In this document: positions 24,646 through 33,799 of the stretch, one piece after another
Numbering within the stretch: position 1 is the first letter of the stretch
How the letters are laid out: each line of letters opens with the position of its first letter
Notes under the pieces: model-generated
Database searches by the model: none
The model's input: the letters and a program-made list of their open reading frames with translations, nothing else
What the model was told of the DNA's origin: nothing
Assembly (NCBI GenBank): GCA_937980205.1
Contig: CALJKW010000022.1
Coordinates: 434,001 to 498,000, forward strand
Origin: an uncultured Myxococcales bacterium
GTDB lineage: Bacteria > Myxococcota > Myxococcia > Myxococcales > Myxococcaceae
Length of the DNA stretch: 64,000 nucleotides
Direction of reading: 5' to 3'
Position numbers and translations under genes: made by a program

Positions 24646-25062
24646 ATGAAGAAGATCCTCGCTGCAGTCGACGGTTCCATCGCCTCCATCCACGCAGCGA
24701 AGAAGGCGCTCGAGCTCTGCGACAAGATGAAGTGCGAGCTGACGCTCATTCACGTCGCTCCGCCGTCGGTGATGCCCGGCGAGGTCGCCTTCGCGCCCAT
24801 GCCGGACCTGCGCGCGGCCGAGCTGTCACGCGGCGCGGGCATCCTCAAGGACGTGCAGAAGGCGCTCGAGCGCACCGACGTCAAGACCATGAATTCGCTG
24901 GGGTCGCCGGCCGAGCTGATCTCCGACATCGCCAATGACGAGGGCTTCGACCTGGTGGTCGTCGGCAACAAGGGGCGCGGCGCCGTCTCCCGTATGCTGC
25001 TCGGCAGCGTCGCCGACCGCCTCGTTCACATCTGCAAACGCCCGGTCATGGTGGTGCGCTGA
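24646..25062 (+). CDS. Single-domain universal stress protein (UspA family)
   Basis: A 138-residue Usp. It starts MKKILAAVDGSIASIHAAKK and ends with VVVGNKGRGAVSRMLLGSVADRLVHICKRPVMVV, a complete ATP-binding loop G-2x-G-9x-GS. ATG 24646 follows GAAAGGA. It is the fourth Usp in the window. Its last 37 bases overlap the 3' end of the convergent CBS gene on the other strand, so the two mRNAs would be complementary at their ends. Confidence 0.9.
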   Translation: MKKILAAVDGSIASIHAAKKALELCDKMKCELTLIHVAPPSVMPGEVAFAPMPDLRAAELSRGAGILKDVQKALERTDVKTMNSLGSPAELISDIANDEGFDLVVVGNKGRGAVSRMLLGSVADRLVHICKRPVMVVR

Positions 25063-25547
25063 GCTTGCGCGTCGACGCAGAATTTGCGCCCGACCCACTT
25101 CATGACGTCGATGGAGGTGACGATGCCGACGAGCACTCCGTTGGCATCGACCACGGGGCAGCCGTGGATGTGCTTCTGACCCATGAGCTGCGCCGCCTCC
25201 ACGATGGGGGTCTCGGGCCGAACGGTGAGCGGCTCCGTCGACATGATGTCCTTCACCGTGTGCGAGCGCAGGAGCTCTTCGAGGTAGAGGTCTCCCTCGG
25301 TCTCGAGACCCTTCGGCAGCTTGGCGACGCGCTGGAGCCAGAACGTCTCGTCTCGCAGCTCCGCCCACTCGTAGTCGTCGAACACGAGATCCGACTTCGA
25401 CGCCATGCCGATCGGCCGGTGCTGCGCGTCGATGACCGGCACCGCCTGAATGGCCTCGTCGATGAGCAGGAGGATCAGGCTCTCGATCGGCATCTCGGGG
25501 TGAACCGCCACGACCTTCTTCGTCATGATCTCTGAGACGGTGTCCAT
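25026..25547 (-). CDS. CBS-pair (Bateman) domain protein
   Basis: A 173-residue CBS pair. CBS1 (about residues 5-60) has EIMTKKVVAVHPEMPI and AVPVIDAQHRPIGMASKSDLV; a 35-residue insert (DYEWAELRDETFWLQRV) separates it from CBS2 (about 95-150; DIMSTEPLTVRPETPI and CPVVDANGVLVGIVTSIDVM). The last 12 residues or so are encoded antisense to uspA and may be a recent stop-codon shift. It starts six bases after the stop of the molybdopterin oxidoreductase gene and is the fourth cistron of that operon, which suggests an adenylate-sensing regulator tied to this respiratory enzyme. Confidence 0.86.
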   Translation of the reverse strand: MDTVSEIMTKKVVAVHPEMPIESLILLLIDEAIQAVPVIDAQHRPIGMASKSDLVFDDYEWAELRDETFWLQRVAKLPKGLETEGDLYLEELLRSHTVKDIMSTEPLTVRPETPIVEAAQLMGQKHIHGCPVVDANGVLVGIVTSIDVMKWVGRKFCVDAQAQRTTMTGRLQM

Positions 25548-25553
25548 GGTGAC

Positions 25554-27629
25554 TCACCGGCTGCACGATTCGAGCCGGCAACGGGTCGACCGCACCGCGG
25601 GAAAGCCGGAGATGGCATCGAGCCGGTCCGCAGACGTCACCTCGTTCACGCTCGCGACGTCCCAGCCGAACGGCGCGACGACCGCGTCGGGGTGCACGGA
25701 GTCGTCCACCCTCACCTCGAGCTCCAGCCGGCCGTGCTCGGTGACGAGCGCGACGCGCGCGCCGTCCGAGAACCCCCGCGACGGGTGCACGCGCAGGCGC
25801 GGCTCCGGCACCTTCGCGCGAATCGACGGCGCCGAGCGGAACTGGGAGTTGATGAAGCCCTCTTCGCGCGGGCCGCTCACCAGCAACAGCGGGTAGTCGG
25901 CGTTCGGTGCGTGCGTGCTCTCGCTCCACTCCGGCAGCGGCGGGAAGCCGAACTTCTCGAGCAGCGTGCTGTGCAGCTCGATCTTCCCCGTCGGCGTGGA
26001 GAACCGCGACGACGCCGCGACGAGCGGCCGCGGCTGGTGCGCCGGGTCTTCCATCCACGGCACGTGCTCGGCGGCGAGCGCCTCGTCGAAGCTCGCCCAC
26101 GGGAAGTAGGCGCCCAGGCCCAGCGCGCGCGCGAGCTCGAAGACGATCTTCCAGTCGGGCCACGTGTCGTGCTGCAGCGGGACCATCGACTTCGAGACCG
26201 CGTCCGCGTCGTCGATGCTCGGGCTCTCGGCGAACGTGCTCGCCGGCAGCACCACGTCGGCGAGGCGCGCGGTCGCGGTGAGGAACGGGTCGACGCACAC
26301 GAGCAGCTCGAGCTTGCCTGCCGCGCGCCTCAAGGCCGCACCTCCCGGAGCCGTCGTGAACGGGTTCGACGCGACCGTCATCAGCGCGCGCACCGGGTAC
26401 GGCTGGTCTTCCAGCACCGCGCGAGCGAGCAGGTTGCCCTGCGCCTCGCGGTTGTAGATCTCGAACAGCGGGTAGTCCGAGTAGCCCAACGGCTTCGCGC
26501 GCGGCTCGGGCGGCACCGGCCGCGGAGTCGCCATCCGGTACAGCGCCGGCAGCGGCTCTTCTGAGAACCGCGGGCCCGGCGGGGTCAGCTGCCGCCGCGC
26601 CCAGCGCTCGTCGAACGCGCCGGTGAGCGCCTCGAGCGCGACGAGCGCCCGCACCGTCTGCACGCCGTGCTCGTGCTGCTCGACGCCGAGGCCCGCCCAG
26701 ATGCGCGCCGGCTTCTGCTCGCCGAGGCGCCGCGCCACGCGCTGAAGCTGCTCGACGCTCACCGAGGTCAGCCGCGCCACGCGCTGCGGGTCGAACTGCT
26801 TCACGTAGGCGGCGAACGCCTCGAAGCCGTGCAGGTCGGTCGTCTGCGCAGTCCCTTCCGAGATGAGCAGGTGCGAAAGCCCCAGCGCGAGCGCGCCGTC
26901 GGTGCCGGGCCGCACCTGCAGGTGCTCGACGGCGGCGCGCGCGAGCTCGGTGCGCGTCGGGTCGACGACCACGAGCCGCTTCTCGTACGCCGTTCGCTGC
27001 AGCAGGTGCAAAAGCCCGGGCGCCGAGCGCGGCGGGTTCGCGCCCCACATCACCACGTTGCCCGCGGCCTGCAGCTCGTGCGGGTACTTCGAGCCGACGG
27101 TGAGCGCCTCGGCCATGCGCAGCGAGGCCTCGCAGAGGCTCGCGACCGTCGCCAGGTTCGGCGTGCCGAACGCGCGGCAGAAGCGGTGGAGCAGGCCGAC
27201 GAGCGGGTGCCGCACCAGCGGCCAGCCGGTCTGCACGAAGAAGGCTTGCGCGCCGTACTTCTCTTTCACGCGGTCCATCCGCTCGGCGACGAGCGCGAGC
27301 GCCTCGGGCCAGCTCGCGCGCTTCAGCTCGTCGCCGCGGCGGACGAGCGGCGTGCGCACGCGGTCGCGCCCGTGCACCACCTCGGGCAGCGCGTAGCCGT
27401 GCTGGCAGATGAAGCCGCGCGTCTGGCTCTCGAGGTCTCCCTGAACGCGCACGACGCGGCTGCCCTTCGTCGTCACCTCGATGCCGCAGTGGAGCAGGCA
27501 GAAGCGGCACGTGCCCTTCGACGTCACCGCCGCCTCGGTGCGGCCGGAGAGGCTCAGCGCCGCGACGGCCGCGCCTGCTCCCGCGGCGGGCACCGCCTTG
27601 AAGAGGTCTCTTCGCGTGACGCGCTTCAT
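25554..27629 (-). CDS. Tat-exported molybdopterin oxidoreductase (CISM catalytic subunit), substrate unknown
   Basis: A 691-residue catalytic subunit. Residues 6-25 are a twin-arginine signal (RRDLFKAVPAAGAGA). C41, C44, C48 and C75 (CRFCLLHC, then FICQHG) hold a [4Fe-4S] cluster. Downstream are the usual bis-MGD binding blocks (WGANPPRSAP, VVDPTRTELA, VCVDPFLTATARLADVVLP, LVSGPREEGFINSQF). C166 in ASLCEAS lies where the Mo ligand is expected, so a Cys-ligated enzyme of the nitrate/polysulfide/thiosulfate reductase branch is likely. It is shorter than NapA (about 830). It overlaps the NapG-like gene by four bases. A periplasmic reductase or dehydrogenase is inferred; the substrate is not. Confidence 0.82.
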   Translation of the reverse strand: MKRVTRRDLFKAVPAAGAGAAVAALSLSGRTEAAVTSKGTCRFCLLHCGIEVTTKGSRVVRVQGDLESQTRGFICQHGYALPEVVHGRDRVRTPLVRRGDELKRASWPEALALVAERMDRVKEKYGAQAFFVQTGWPLVRHPLVGLLHRFCRAFGTPNLATVASLCEASLRMAEALTVGSKYPHELQAAGNVVMWGANPPRSAPGLLHLLQRTAYEKRLVVVDPTRTELARAAVEHLQVRPGTDGALALGLSHLLISEGTAQTTDLHGFEAFAAYVKQFDPQRVARLTSVSVEQLQRVARRLGEQKPARIWAGLGVEQHEHGVQTVRALVALEALTGAFDERWARRQLTPPGPRFSEEPLPALYRMATPRPVPPEPRAKPLGYSDYPLFEIYNREAQGNLLARAVLEDQPYPVRALMTVASNPFTTAPGGAALRRAAGKLELLVCVDPFLTATARLADVVLPASTFAESPSIDDADAVSKSMVPLQHDTWPDWKIVFELARALGLGAYFPWASFDEALAAEHVPWMEDPAHQPRPLVAASSRFSTPTGKIELHSTLLEKFGFPPLPEWSESTHAPNADYPLLLVSGPREEGFINSQFRSAPSIRAKVPEPRLRVHPSRGFSDGARVALVTEHGRLELEVRVDDSVHPDAVVAPFGWDVASVNEVTSADRLDAISGFPAVRSTRCRLESCSR

Positions 27630-28135
27630 GCGATCGGCTCGATGCGAATGGCGCGCGCGAGATCGGGGCAGGCCTCTTCGCACAGCCCGCAGCCCACGCA
27701 CGCCTCGGGGTGAAACAGCGGAGCGGCCTGCGGCCCCACCAGCTCCACCGCTTTGTCGGGGTACGGGCAGACCTGGTGGCACAGGCGGCAGACTCCGGTG
27801 CCCGACCAGGGGAAGCAGGCCTTGCGGTCGAGCACCGGCGTGCCCATGCGGACCTGCTCGGCCTTCAGCGGCACCAGCGCGCCGGTCGGGCACACGTCGG
27901 GGCACTTCATGCACAGCGTGCAGGCCGTCTCGCGCGTGTCGATGACCGGCAGGCCGCGCTCGAAGCGAATCGCCTTCGGCGGGCAGACCTCGGCGCAGCG
28001 CCAGCAGCCGATGCACGAGCGCTCGAACGCGCCGCGGGCGAGCGCGCCGGGCGGGCGGATGCGCGGCGCCGGCGAGCCTGCGTGGGGCAGGGCGGCGGTG
28101 GCCGCGACGGCGGCGATGAACGTGCGGCGCTTCAT
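27626..28135 (-). CDS. NapG-like periplasmic ferredoxin with four [4Fe-4S] sites
   Basis: A 169-residue protein with an N-terminal export signal (MKRRTFIAAVAATAALP; the arginines suggest Tat). Four cysteine clusters are present: C41-x2-C-x2-C-x3-C, C72-x2-C-x2-C-x3-C, C107...C116-x2-C-x3-C and C146-x2-C-x2-C-x3-C, the third with the longer insertion seen in NapG/MauM proteins. It would pass electrons between the membrane quinol oxidase NapH-like subunit and the Mo enzyme. Four-base overlaps with both neighbours show tight coupling. Length is below E. coli NapG (231). Confidence 0.85.
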   Translation of the reverse strand: MKRRTFIAAVAATAALPHAGSPAPRIRPPGALARGAFERSCIGCWRCAEVCPPKAIRFERGLPVIDTRETACTLCMKCPDVCPTGALVPLKAEQVRMGTPVLDRKACFPWSGTGVCRLCHQVCPYPDKAVELVGPQAAPLFHPEACVGCGLCEEACPDLARAIRIEPIA

Positions 28136-28977
28136 CGCTTCAGCCCCATCCGCAGCGCATCGGTCGGGCACGAGGCGACGCACTTGCCGCAGCGCTCGCA
28201 GCCCTCGTCGATGCGGCCCGTCATCGGCGACTGGCCGAGGTTGCAGACGACGTCGCACGCGGTGCAGCCGGTGCACTTCGCGGCGTCGAGCTTCACCGTC
28301 ACCGGCGAGCGCGCGCCGACGAGCGAGAACACCGCGCCCCCCGGGCACAGCGAGCGGCAGAAGCCGGCGCGCGAGACGAACGTGTCGAAGCCGAACGCGA
28401 ACGCGACGAGCAGTGCGCCGGCAGAGAGGCCTCCGAAGTAGACCGCGTGGAAGACCTCGCGGCCGATGACCGAGGGCGGGTAGACGAGCGGCCACAGGTG
28501 CGCTCCGGTGATGGCGCCCGCGGCGAGCACGGCGACCAGCACCCCGTACGACGTGCGGCGCGGCAGCTTCAGGTCGGGGAGCGCAAGGCCCAGGCGCGAC
28601 AGCCACCACCGCGTCGCGTTGCTCGCGGCCAGCAGCGGCACGTACGGACACACCCAGCCGCAGAAGAAGCGGCCCAGCACCGCCACGAGGACGAGGCCCG
28701 GCAGCGCAGACAAGAGCAGTGTGGTGGAGAGCCCCCCACCGAGGAGGACGCTCCCCACCGCCAGCGGGTCGAGCAGCTCGACGCCGAAGAGGCCTACGGC
28801 GCCCACGGTGCCGACGAGCGGTGGAGTTGCAGCGCCGAGCCTCAGCAGGTGCCACAGCGGCAGCCCGAAGGTCAGCGCCAGGCTCAGGGCCAGGCAGGTG
28901 CGACGGAGCAGGGTGTACACGCGCCCCCGGCGCAGCTCGACGTCCAGCGGTTGGAGGCGCGCCCTTGCCGCGTGCAT
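28132..28977 (-). CDS. NapH-like membrane ferredoxin (quinol dehydrogenase subunit)
   Basis: A 281-residue protein with four membrane segments (about residues 27-47, 53-72, 84-103, 144-164) and a fifth near 186-200. The NapH-type cysteine motifs FFCGWVCPY (residues 105-112) and FCRSLCPGG (207-215) are present. A C-terminal ferredoxin domain has two [4Fe-4S] sites (CTGCTACDVVC and CERCGKCVASCP). NapH proteins oxidise menaquinol or ubiquinol and hand electrons to NapG. ATG 28977 is chosen; GTG 28989 is an alternative. It is the first gene of the four-gene operon and is divergent from the sigma-54 activator gene, 165 bases apart. Confidence 0.85.
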   Translation of the reverse strand: MHAARARLQPLDVELRRGRVYTLLRRTCLALSLALTFGLPLWHLLRLGAATPPLVGTVGAVGLFGVELLDPLAVGSVLLGGGLSTTLLLSALPGLVLVAVLGRFFCGWVCPYVPLLAASNATRWWLSRLGLALPDLKLPRRTSYGVLVAVLAAGAITGAHLWPLVYPPSVIGREVFHAVYFGGLSAGALLVAFAFGFDTFVSRAGFCRSLCPGGAVFSLVGARSPVTVKLDAAKCTGCTACDVVCNLGQSPMTGRIDEGCERCGKCVASCPTDALRMGLKR

Positions 28978-29077
28978 GAAGGGTTGCACCGCTGCGAACG
29001 CGGTGCCACCGTCCGGGAGAACGGAGCCCGTCCGCTTGCGTGCAGATTATGCGCGTCGGTAGACGGACCCTTCGCTA

Positions 29078-29094
29078 GACGCAGAATCTGCGTC
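29078..29094. promoter_or_regulatory. Perfect 8-1-8 palindrome in the divergent napH-like/ntrC-like gap
   Basis: The half-site GACGCAGA is followed by one central A and its exact complement, in the 165-base gap between divergent genes for the NapH-like subunit and the NtrC-type regulator. It lies 48 bases before the regulator ATG. The site is a candidate operator for a dimeric DNA-binding protein, perhaps the Fis-type domain of the adjacent regulator. Confidence 0.5.
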
Positions 29095-29142
29095 GAAAAG
29101 GGCTGCGCAAGGTGTGCACGTCGTTTGCTTAAGGACACCCAC

Positions 29143-30549
<1,407 letters not shown>

Positions 30550-30623
30550 GGCGCGGACTTTGCGGCGCCGCGCGGCAAGCCCAGGGCAACCCGTTGGTCC
30601 GCGGTTCGCAGAGCAGTTCAGTC

Positions 30624-31034
30624 ATGAATCAGGCAGTCGAGGAGAGACAGTTCGTAGAGGCGGTCGCACGGCGTACGGAGCTGTCGTGGTTGCCGGCGCT
30701 GCGCATCACCCATGCGGTGCTCCGGTCTCTCGCCGAGCGGCTCACGGACCAAGAAGCGTCGGCGGTGGCCACCGCGCTGGCGCCTCCGCTCGCAGACGCG
30801 CTCGTCGGCGGCGCGCACGCCGAGCGGTTCGATCTCCACGAGCTCGTGCTGCGCGTGCAGGTGCGAACCGGCGCCAGCCGCGAGCTCGCCCTCACCTACA
30901 TCGCCGTCGTGCTGATGACGCTCGGAGAGGCCGTCGCCGAGGTCACGCTCGCTCCGTTGCGCCGCTCGCTGCCGCCGGCCATTGCGTTTCTGCTCCGCCC
31001 GCCTCCTCGCTCGACCACCCTGGGAGCCGCATAA
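30624..31034 (+). CDS. DUF2267-like helical protein
   Basis: A 136-residue protein, mostly helical, starting MNQAVEERQFVEAVARRT. The repeated pattern (ALRITHAVLRSLAERLTDQEASAVATALAPPLADAL, in pieces) followed by a second half with DLHELVLRVQVRTG matches the DUF2267 family, whose function is unknown. The same fold is fused to a CBS pair at 13777-14685. It lies 74 bases after the NtrC-type gene and two bases before the mini-protein gene at 31037, so the two are coupled. I am fairly sure of the family and have no basis for a biochemical role. Confidence 0.62.
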   Translation: MNQAVEERQFVEAVARRTELSWLPALRITHAVLRSLAERLTDQEASAVATALAPPLADALVGGAHAERFDLHELVLRVQVRTGASRELALTYIAVVLMTLGEAVAEVTLAPLRRSLPPAIAFLLRPPPRSTTLGAA

Positions 31035-31036
31035 AA

Positions 31037-31282
31037 ATGTGCTCGCACCTCAACGTCACCCGCCAACTCGCGCAGTTGGAGCTCGAGCTGCGCTCGCTCT
31101 CGGCCGCACACCACGTCATGCTTCAGCTCGACGCCCGGCTGCGGCACGACATGGCCAACGCGCTCATGCTCGTCACCGCGTTTCGCGAGCTCGTCGAGGA
31201 ATCGGACGCGCCCGACCTGCTCGCCGACGCCACGTCCGCGATGGAGCGCGCGCTCGATCTCGTCAAGCCGTTCAGGGATTAG
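31037..31282 (+). CDS. 81-residue protein resembling a histidine kinase DHp helix pair
   Basis: An 81-residue helical protein. After an N-terminal heptad-like helix (VTRQLAQLELELRSLSAAH) comes ARLRHDMANALMLVTAF. In it H37-D38 followed by N41 recalls the H box of dimerisation/phosphotransfer domains (HDLxN type). A second helix (ADATSAMERALDLV) could complete a hairpin. There is no ATPase domain. It may be a small phosphotransfer or dimerisation protein for the receivers nearby, or an unrelated helical hairpin. ATG 31037 lies two bases after the DUF2267 stop. Confidence 0.5.
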   Translation: MCSHLNVTRQLAQLELELRSLSAAHHVMLQLDARLRHDMANALMLVTAFRELVEESDAPDLLADATSAMERALDLVKPFRD

Positions 31283-31368
31283 CCACGAACCAGCTCCGCT
31301 CACGCTGAGGGGAGGTGCAGAGCCCCCGTGGGGTGGCCGTTCGACCGGGCCGGCTGCCCGACCGGCCT

Positions 31369-31764
31369 CTAGAGATCGCCGGCACCGAACGCGTCAGGGA
31401 GCAGCTCCGCGACGGTGTACTTCTTCTCCTTGCCGGACACGGTGCGCGTCCCCACCGGCGCGTCCTTGGGCAACAGCTCTCCCATCACCTGCCGGCACGC
31501 GCCGCACGGCGGCGTGGGCCTGCGACTGTCCACCACGATCGCCAGCGCGACCGGCTTCTTGCCGTCGACCACCGCCCGGCCCAGCGCGTTGCGCTCGGCG
31601 CACACGGTGAGCCCGTAGCTCGCGTTCTCGACGTTGCAGCCGAGGTGAAGCGAGCCGTCGTCGGCGAGCACGGCCACGCCCACCTTGAACTTCGAGTACG
31701 GCGCGTGGGCCTTGCGGCGCGCCTTGTCGGCGGCGGCATACAGCGACTTCCAGTCGATCGACAT
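31369..31764 (-). CDS. cdd: Cytidine deaminase
   Basis: A 131-residue protein with the complete zinc site: C55-A-E57 (TVCAERNALG) and C87-x2-C90 (PPCGACRQVMGEL), with substrate residues NVENASYG at 44-51. This is the homotetrameric type of about 130 residues that converts cytidine or deoxycytidine to uridine in pyrimidine salvage. ATG 31764 is the natural start. The C-terminal residues (PDAFGAGDL) match the family end. It is convergent with the 81-residue gene. Confidence 0.95.
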   Translation of the reverse strand: MSIDWKSLYAAADKARRKAHAPYSKFKVGVAVLADDGSLHLGCNVENASYGLTVCAERNALGRAVVDGKKPVALAIVVDSRRPTPPCGACRQVMGELLPKDAPVGTRTVSGKEKKYTVAELLPDAFGAGDL

Positions 31765-31820
31765 CGGGCTTTGAAATGTAACCGAGCCTCGCCGGGCTTC
31801 CAGTTACACTGCCTTCTCAC

Positions 31821-32975
31821 ATGGCCATCGCCATCGCCCTGGGAGTCGTCGCGTACGCGGGCTTCCTCGCAGCGGTCATCTGGCTCTCCGTGAAGTGGTC
31901 GGCCCAGAACATCAAGAAGCGCACCGCCGCGCTGCTCGAAGGGCTGCCGGCGGCGAAGCAGATCGGCGAGACGAAGAAGCCCACCCTGTATCGCGGCGCC
32001 GAGACCGAATACGACGTCGGCGGCCGCCGCGTCATCATCAGCACGTACTACCAGAACCGTTCGTTCATCCGCGCGTCGCTGCGCGTGCCGGGCGGGCCGT
32101 ACCCCTTCGTCACCGTCTTCCCCGAGGGCCGCGTCGAGCGGCTCGGCAAGGCGCTCGGGCTGAACCGCGAGGTGCAGAGCGGCGACAAGGAGTTCGACGA
32201 CCTCGCGTACCTCGACACCGTCGACACCGAGCAGAACGTGCAGCGGCTCGTCGAGTCGGCCGCGGTGCGTGCGGCGATGAGCGACCTGTTGAAGCTCGGC
32301 TTCAAGGTGCAGACGTCGGACGAGGGCGTCGAGGCGTTTCAGTTGTTGTCCGCGCGCGAGAAGCTCGACGCCTCGAGGGCCGCCGAGGCCATCGCGGTGC
32401 TGGGCCGGCTCGCCGACACGCTGCCGACGTTCGCCGGGGTGAGCCTGCAGCCCTCGCGCAGCGGCCGGCGCCTGGGCCTGGGGCTGACGCTCGTGTTCTC
32501 GTGGATCCTCGGCTTCATCGCGCTCGCGCTCACCAGCGACGCGGTCTCCCGCACCGTCGACGCCGGCGAGTCGGTGCTGGTCTTCCTGTTCGGCGGAGGT
32601 CTCGCCTGGCTCTTGTACGTCATCGCGCTGGTGGTGGGCGTCCGCGGCAAGAGCTACGCGATGCGCACCGTGCTGGTCGGTGGCTTCGTCGGCATGCTCG
32701 GCATTCCCGGCGGCGGCGGAGGCCTCGTTCACTGGCTGAACCAGAAGCTCGACGAGAGCGCCGCCACCGAGCGACCGCGCGTCGTGCTGCAGCACAAGCG
32801 GCTCAAGAACGACTGTCGCCTCATCGTCGAGAGCTGGCACCCGGGCGGCGAGCAGCTGCGCCTGTTCTTCAAGCACGATCGCGGCGACGAGCAGCCGCAG
32901 GCCGGCAGCCTCGTCACGGTGCGCACGCACCCCGGCGCGTTCGGCCTCGAGTGGATCGAGCCCATCCGCTTTTGA
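31821..32975 (+). CDS. Hypothetical membrane protein, 384 residues
   Basis: I do not recognise this family. An N-terminal membrane helix (residues 3-24, IALGVVAYAGFLAAVIWLSV) is followed by a cytoplasmic or periplasmic domain of about 180 residues with beta-rich segments (YDVGGRRVIISTYYQNRSFIR, VTVFPEGRVERLG, in pieces). Three further hydrophobic segments lie at about residues 217-236, 247-271 and 278-300. A final soluble part has RLIVESWHPGGEQLRLFF. ATG 31821 is the only reasonable start. It lies between cdd and the SDR gene and shows no coupling to either. Confidence 0.65.
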   Translation: MAIAIALGVVAYAGFLAAVIWLSVKWSAQNIKKRTAALLEGLPAAKQIGETKKPTLYRGAETEYDVGGRRVIISTYYQNRSFIRASLRVPGGPYPFVTVFPEGRVERLGKALGLNREVQSGDKEFDDLAYLDTVDTEQNVQRLVESAAVRAAMSDLLKLGFKVQTSDEGVEAFQLLSAREKLDASRAAEAIAVLGRLADTLPTFAGVSLQPSRSGRRLGLGLTLVFSWILGFIALALTSDAVSRTVDAGESVLVFLFGGGLAWLLYVIALVVGVRGKSYAMRTVLVGGFVGMLGIPGGGGGLVHWLNQKLDESAATERPRVVLQHKRLKNDCRLIVESWHPGGEQLRLFFKHDRGDEQPQAGSLVTVRTHPGAFGLEWIEPIRF

Positions 32976-33016
32976 CGGGAGCTGACGGGCGGCTCGAGCA
33001 GTGGTAACCGACTCGC

Positions 33017-33799
33017 ATGTCAACTCAAGTCGCCATCATCACCGGCGGCACGCGCGGCGTCGGGCGTGCGCTGTCGCTGCGCCTGGCCAAGAAGGGCTTC
33101 GACGTCGTCGCCACGTACCGCCGCGACACCGAGGCGGCCGCGTCGTTGAAGGCCGAGATCGAGAAGCTCGGGCGCCGCTGCGAGACGGTCGTCGCCGATC
33201 AGCTCGAGCCCGAGAGCCTGAACGCCGTGTTCGACGTCGTCTCCGGAGTCTGGGGCCACCTCGACGTCTTCGTCGCGAACGCCGCGTCGACGAAGTTCTC
33301 GCCGCTGATGGATCTGAAGCCCCACCAGATGGACAAGACGTTCAACGTCACGGTGAAGAGCTTCCTCATCGGGTGCCAGCGCGCGCAGCCGCTGATGCGC
33401 GGGCGCAAGGGTCGCATCGTCGCGGTGTCCGGCATGGACACGCGAATGCCGGTGCCGTTTCACGGGATGCTCGGCTCGATGAAGTACGCGATGGAGATGC
33501 TGGTGCGGTACCTCGCCGCCGAGCTCGCGTCCGACGGCATCCGCGTCAACTCGGTGAACCCCGGGTACATCGACACCGACTCTTCGCGTTACTACGTCGG
33601 CGATCGCTGGGAGCAGGTCGGCGCGCAGCTGAAGCAGCTCGTGCCTGCCGGCTACATCGCCAGCGCCGACGAGATCGCGCAGAGCATCGAGTGGCTGTGC
33701 CTGCCCGACTCGCAGTACGTCAACGGCATCAACCTCATCGTCGACGGGGGGTTGGACGTGAACTACCACATGTTCCTGAGCTCGAAGCTCGGGGGCTGA
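33017..33799 (+). CDS. SDR-family oxidoreductase (FabL-like) lacking the catalytic Tyr
   Basis: A 260-residue Rossmann protein with the NAD(P) loop TGGTRGVGRA (residues 9-18), NAA at 88-90, S138 in VAVSGMD and K156. The catalytic Tyr normally sits four residues (classical) or seven residues (FabL-type enoyl-ACP reductase III) before the Lys. Here those positions are L152 and H149, and no Tyr occurs between S138 and K156. The tail VNGINLIVDGGLDVNYHM matches the family end. It overlaps the PlsC gene by one base (TGATG), suggesting a role in lipid metabolism, but activity is in doubt. Confidence 0.78.
   Translation: MSTQVAIITGGTRGVGRALSLRLAKKGFDVVATYRRDTEAAASLKAEIEKLGRRCETVVADQLEPESLNAVFDVVSGVWGHLDVFVANAASTKFSPLMDLKPHQMDKTFNVTVKSFLIGCQRAQPLMRGRKGRIVAVSGMDTRMPVPFHGMLGSMKYAMEMLVRYLAAELASDGIRVNSVNPGYIDTDSSRYYVGDRWEQVGAQLKQLVPAGYIASADEIAQSIEWLCLPDSQYVNGINLIVDGGLDVNYHMFLSSKLGG

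Noticed and set aside
29113..29130. Possible sigma-54 promoter before the NtrC-type gene
   Set aside because: GTGCACG-N4-TTGCT matches much of the consensus but one of the two invariant -24 guanines is missing, and the start would fall about three bases before the ATG, leaving the visible ribosome binding site untranscribed.
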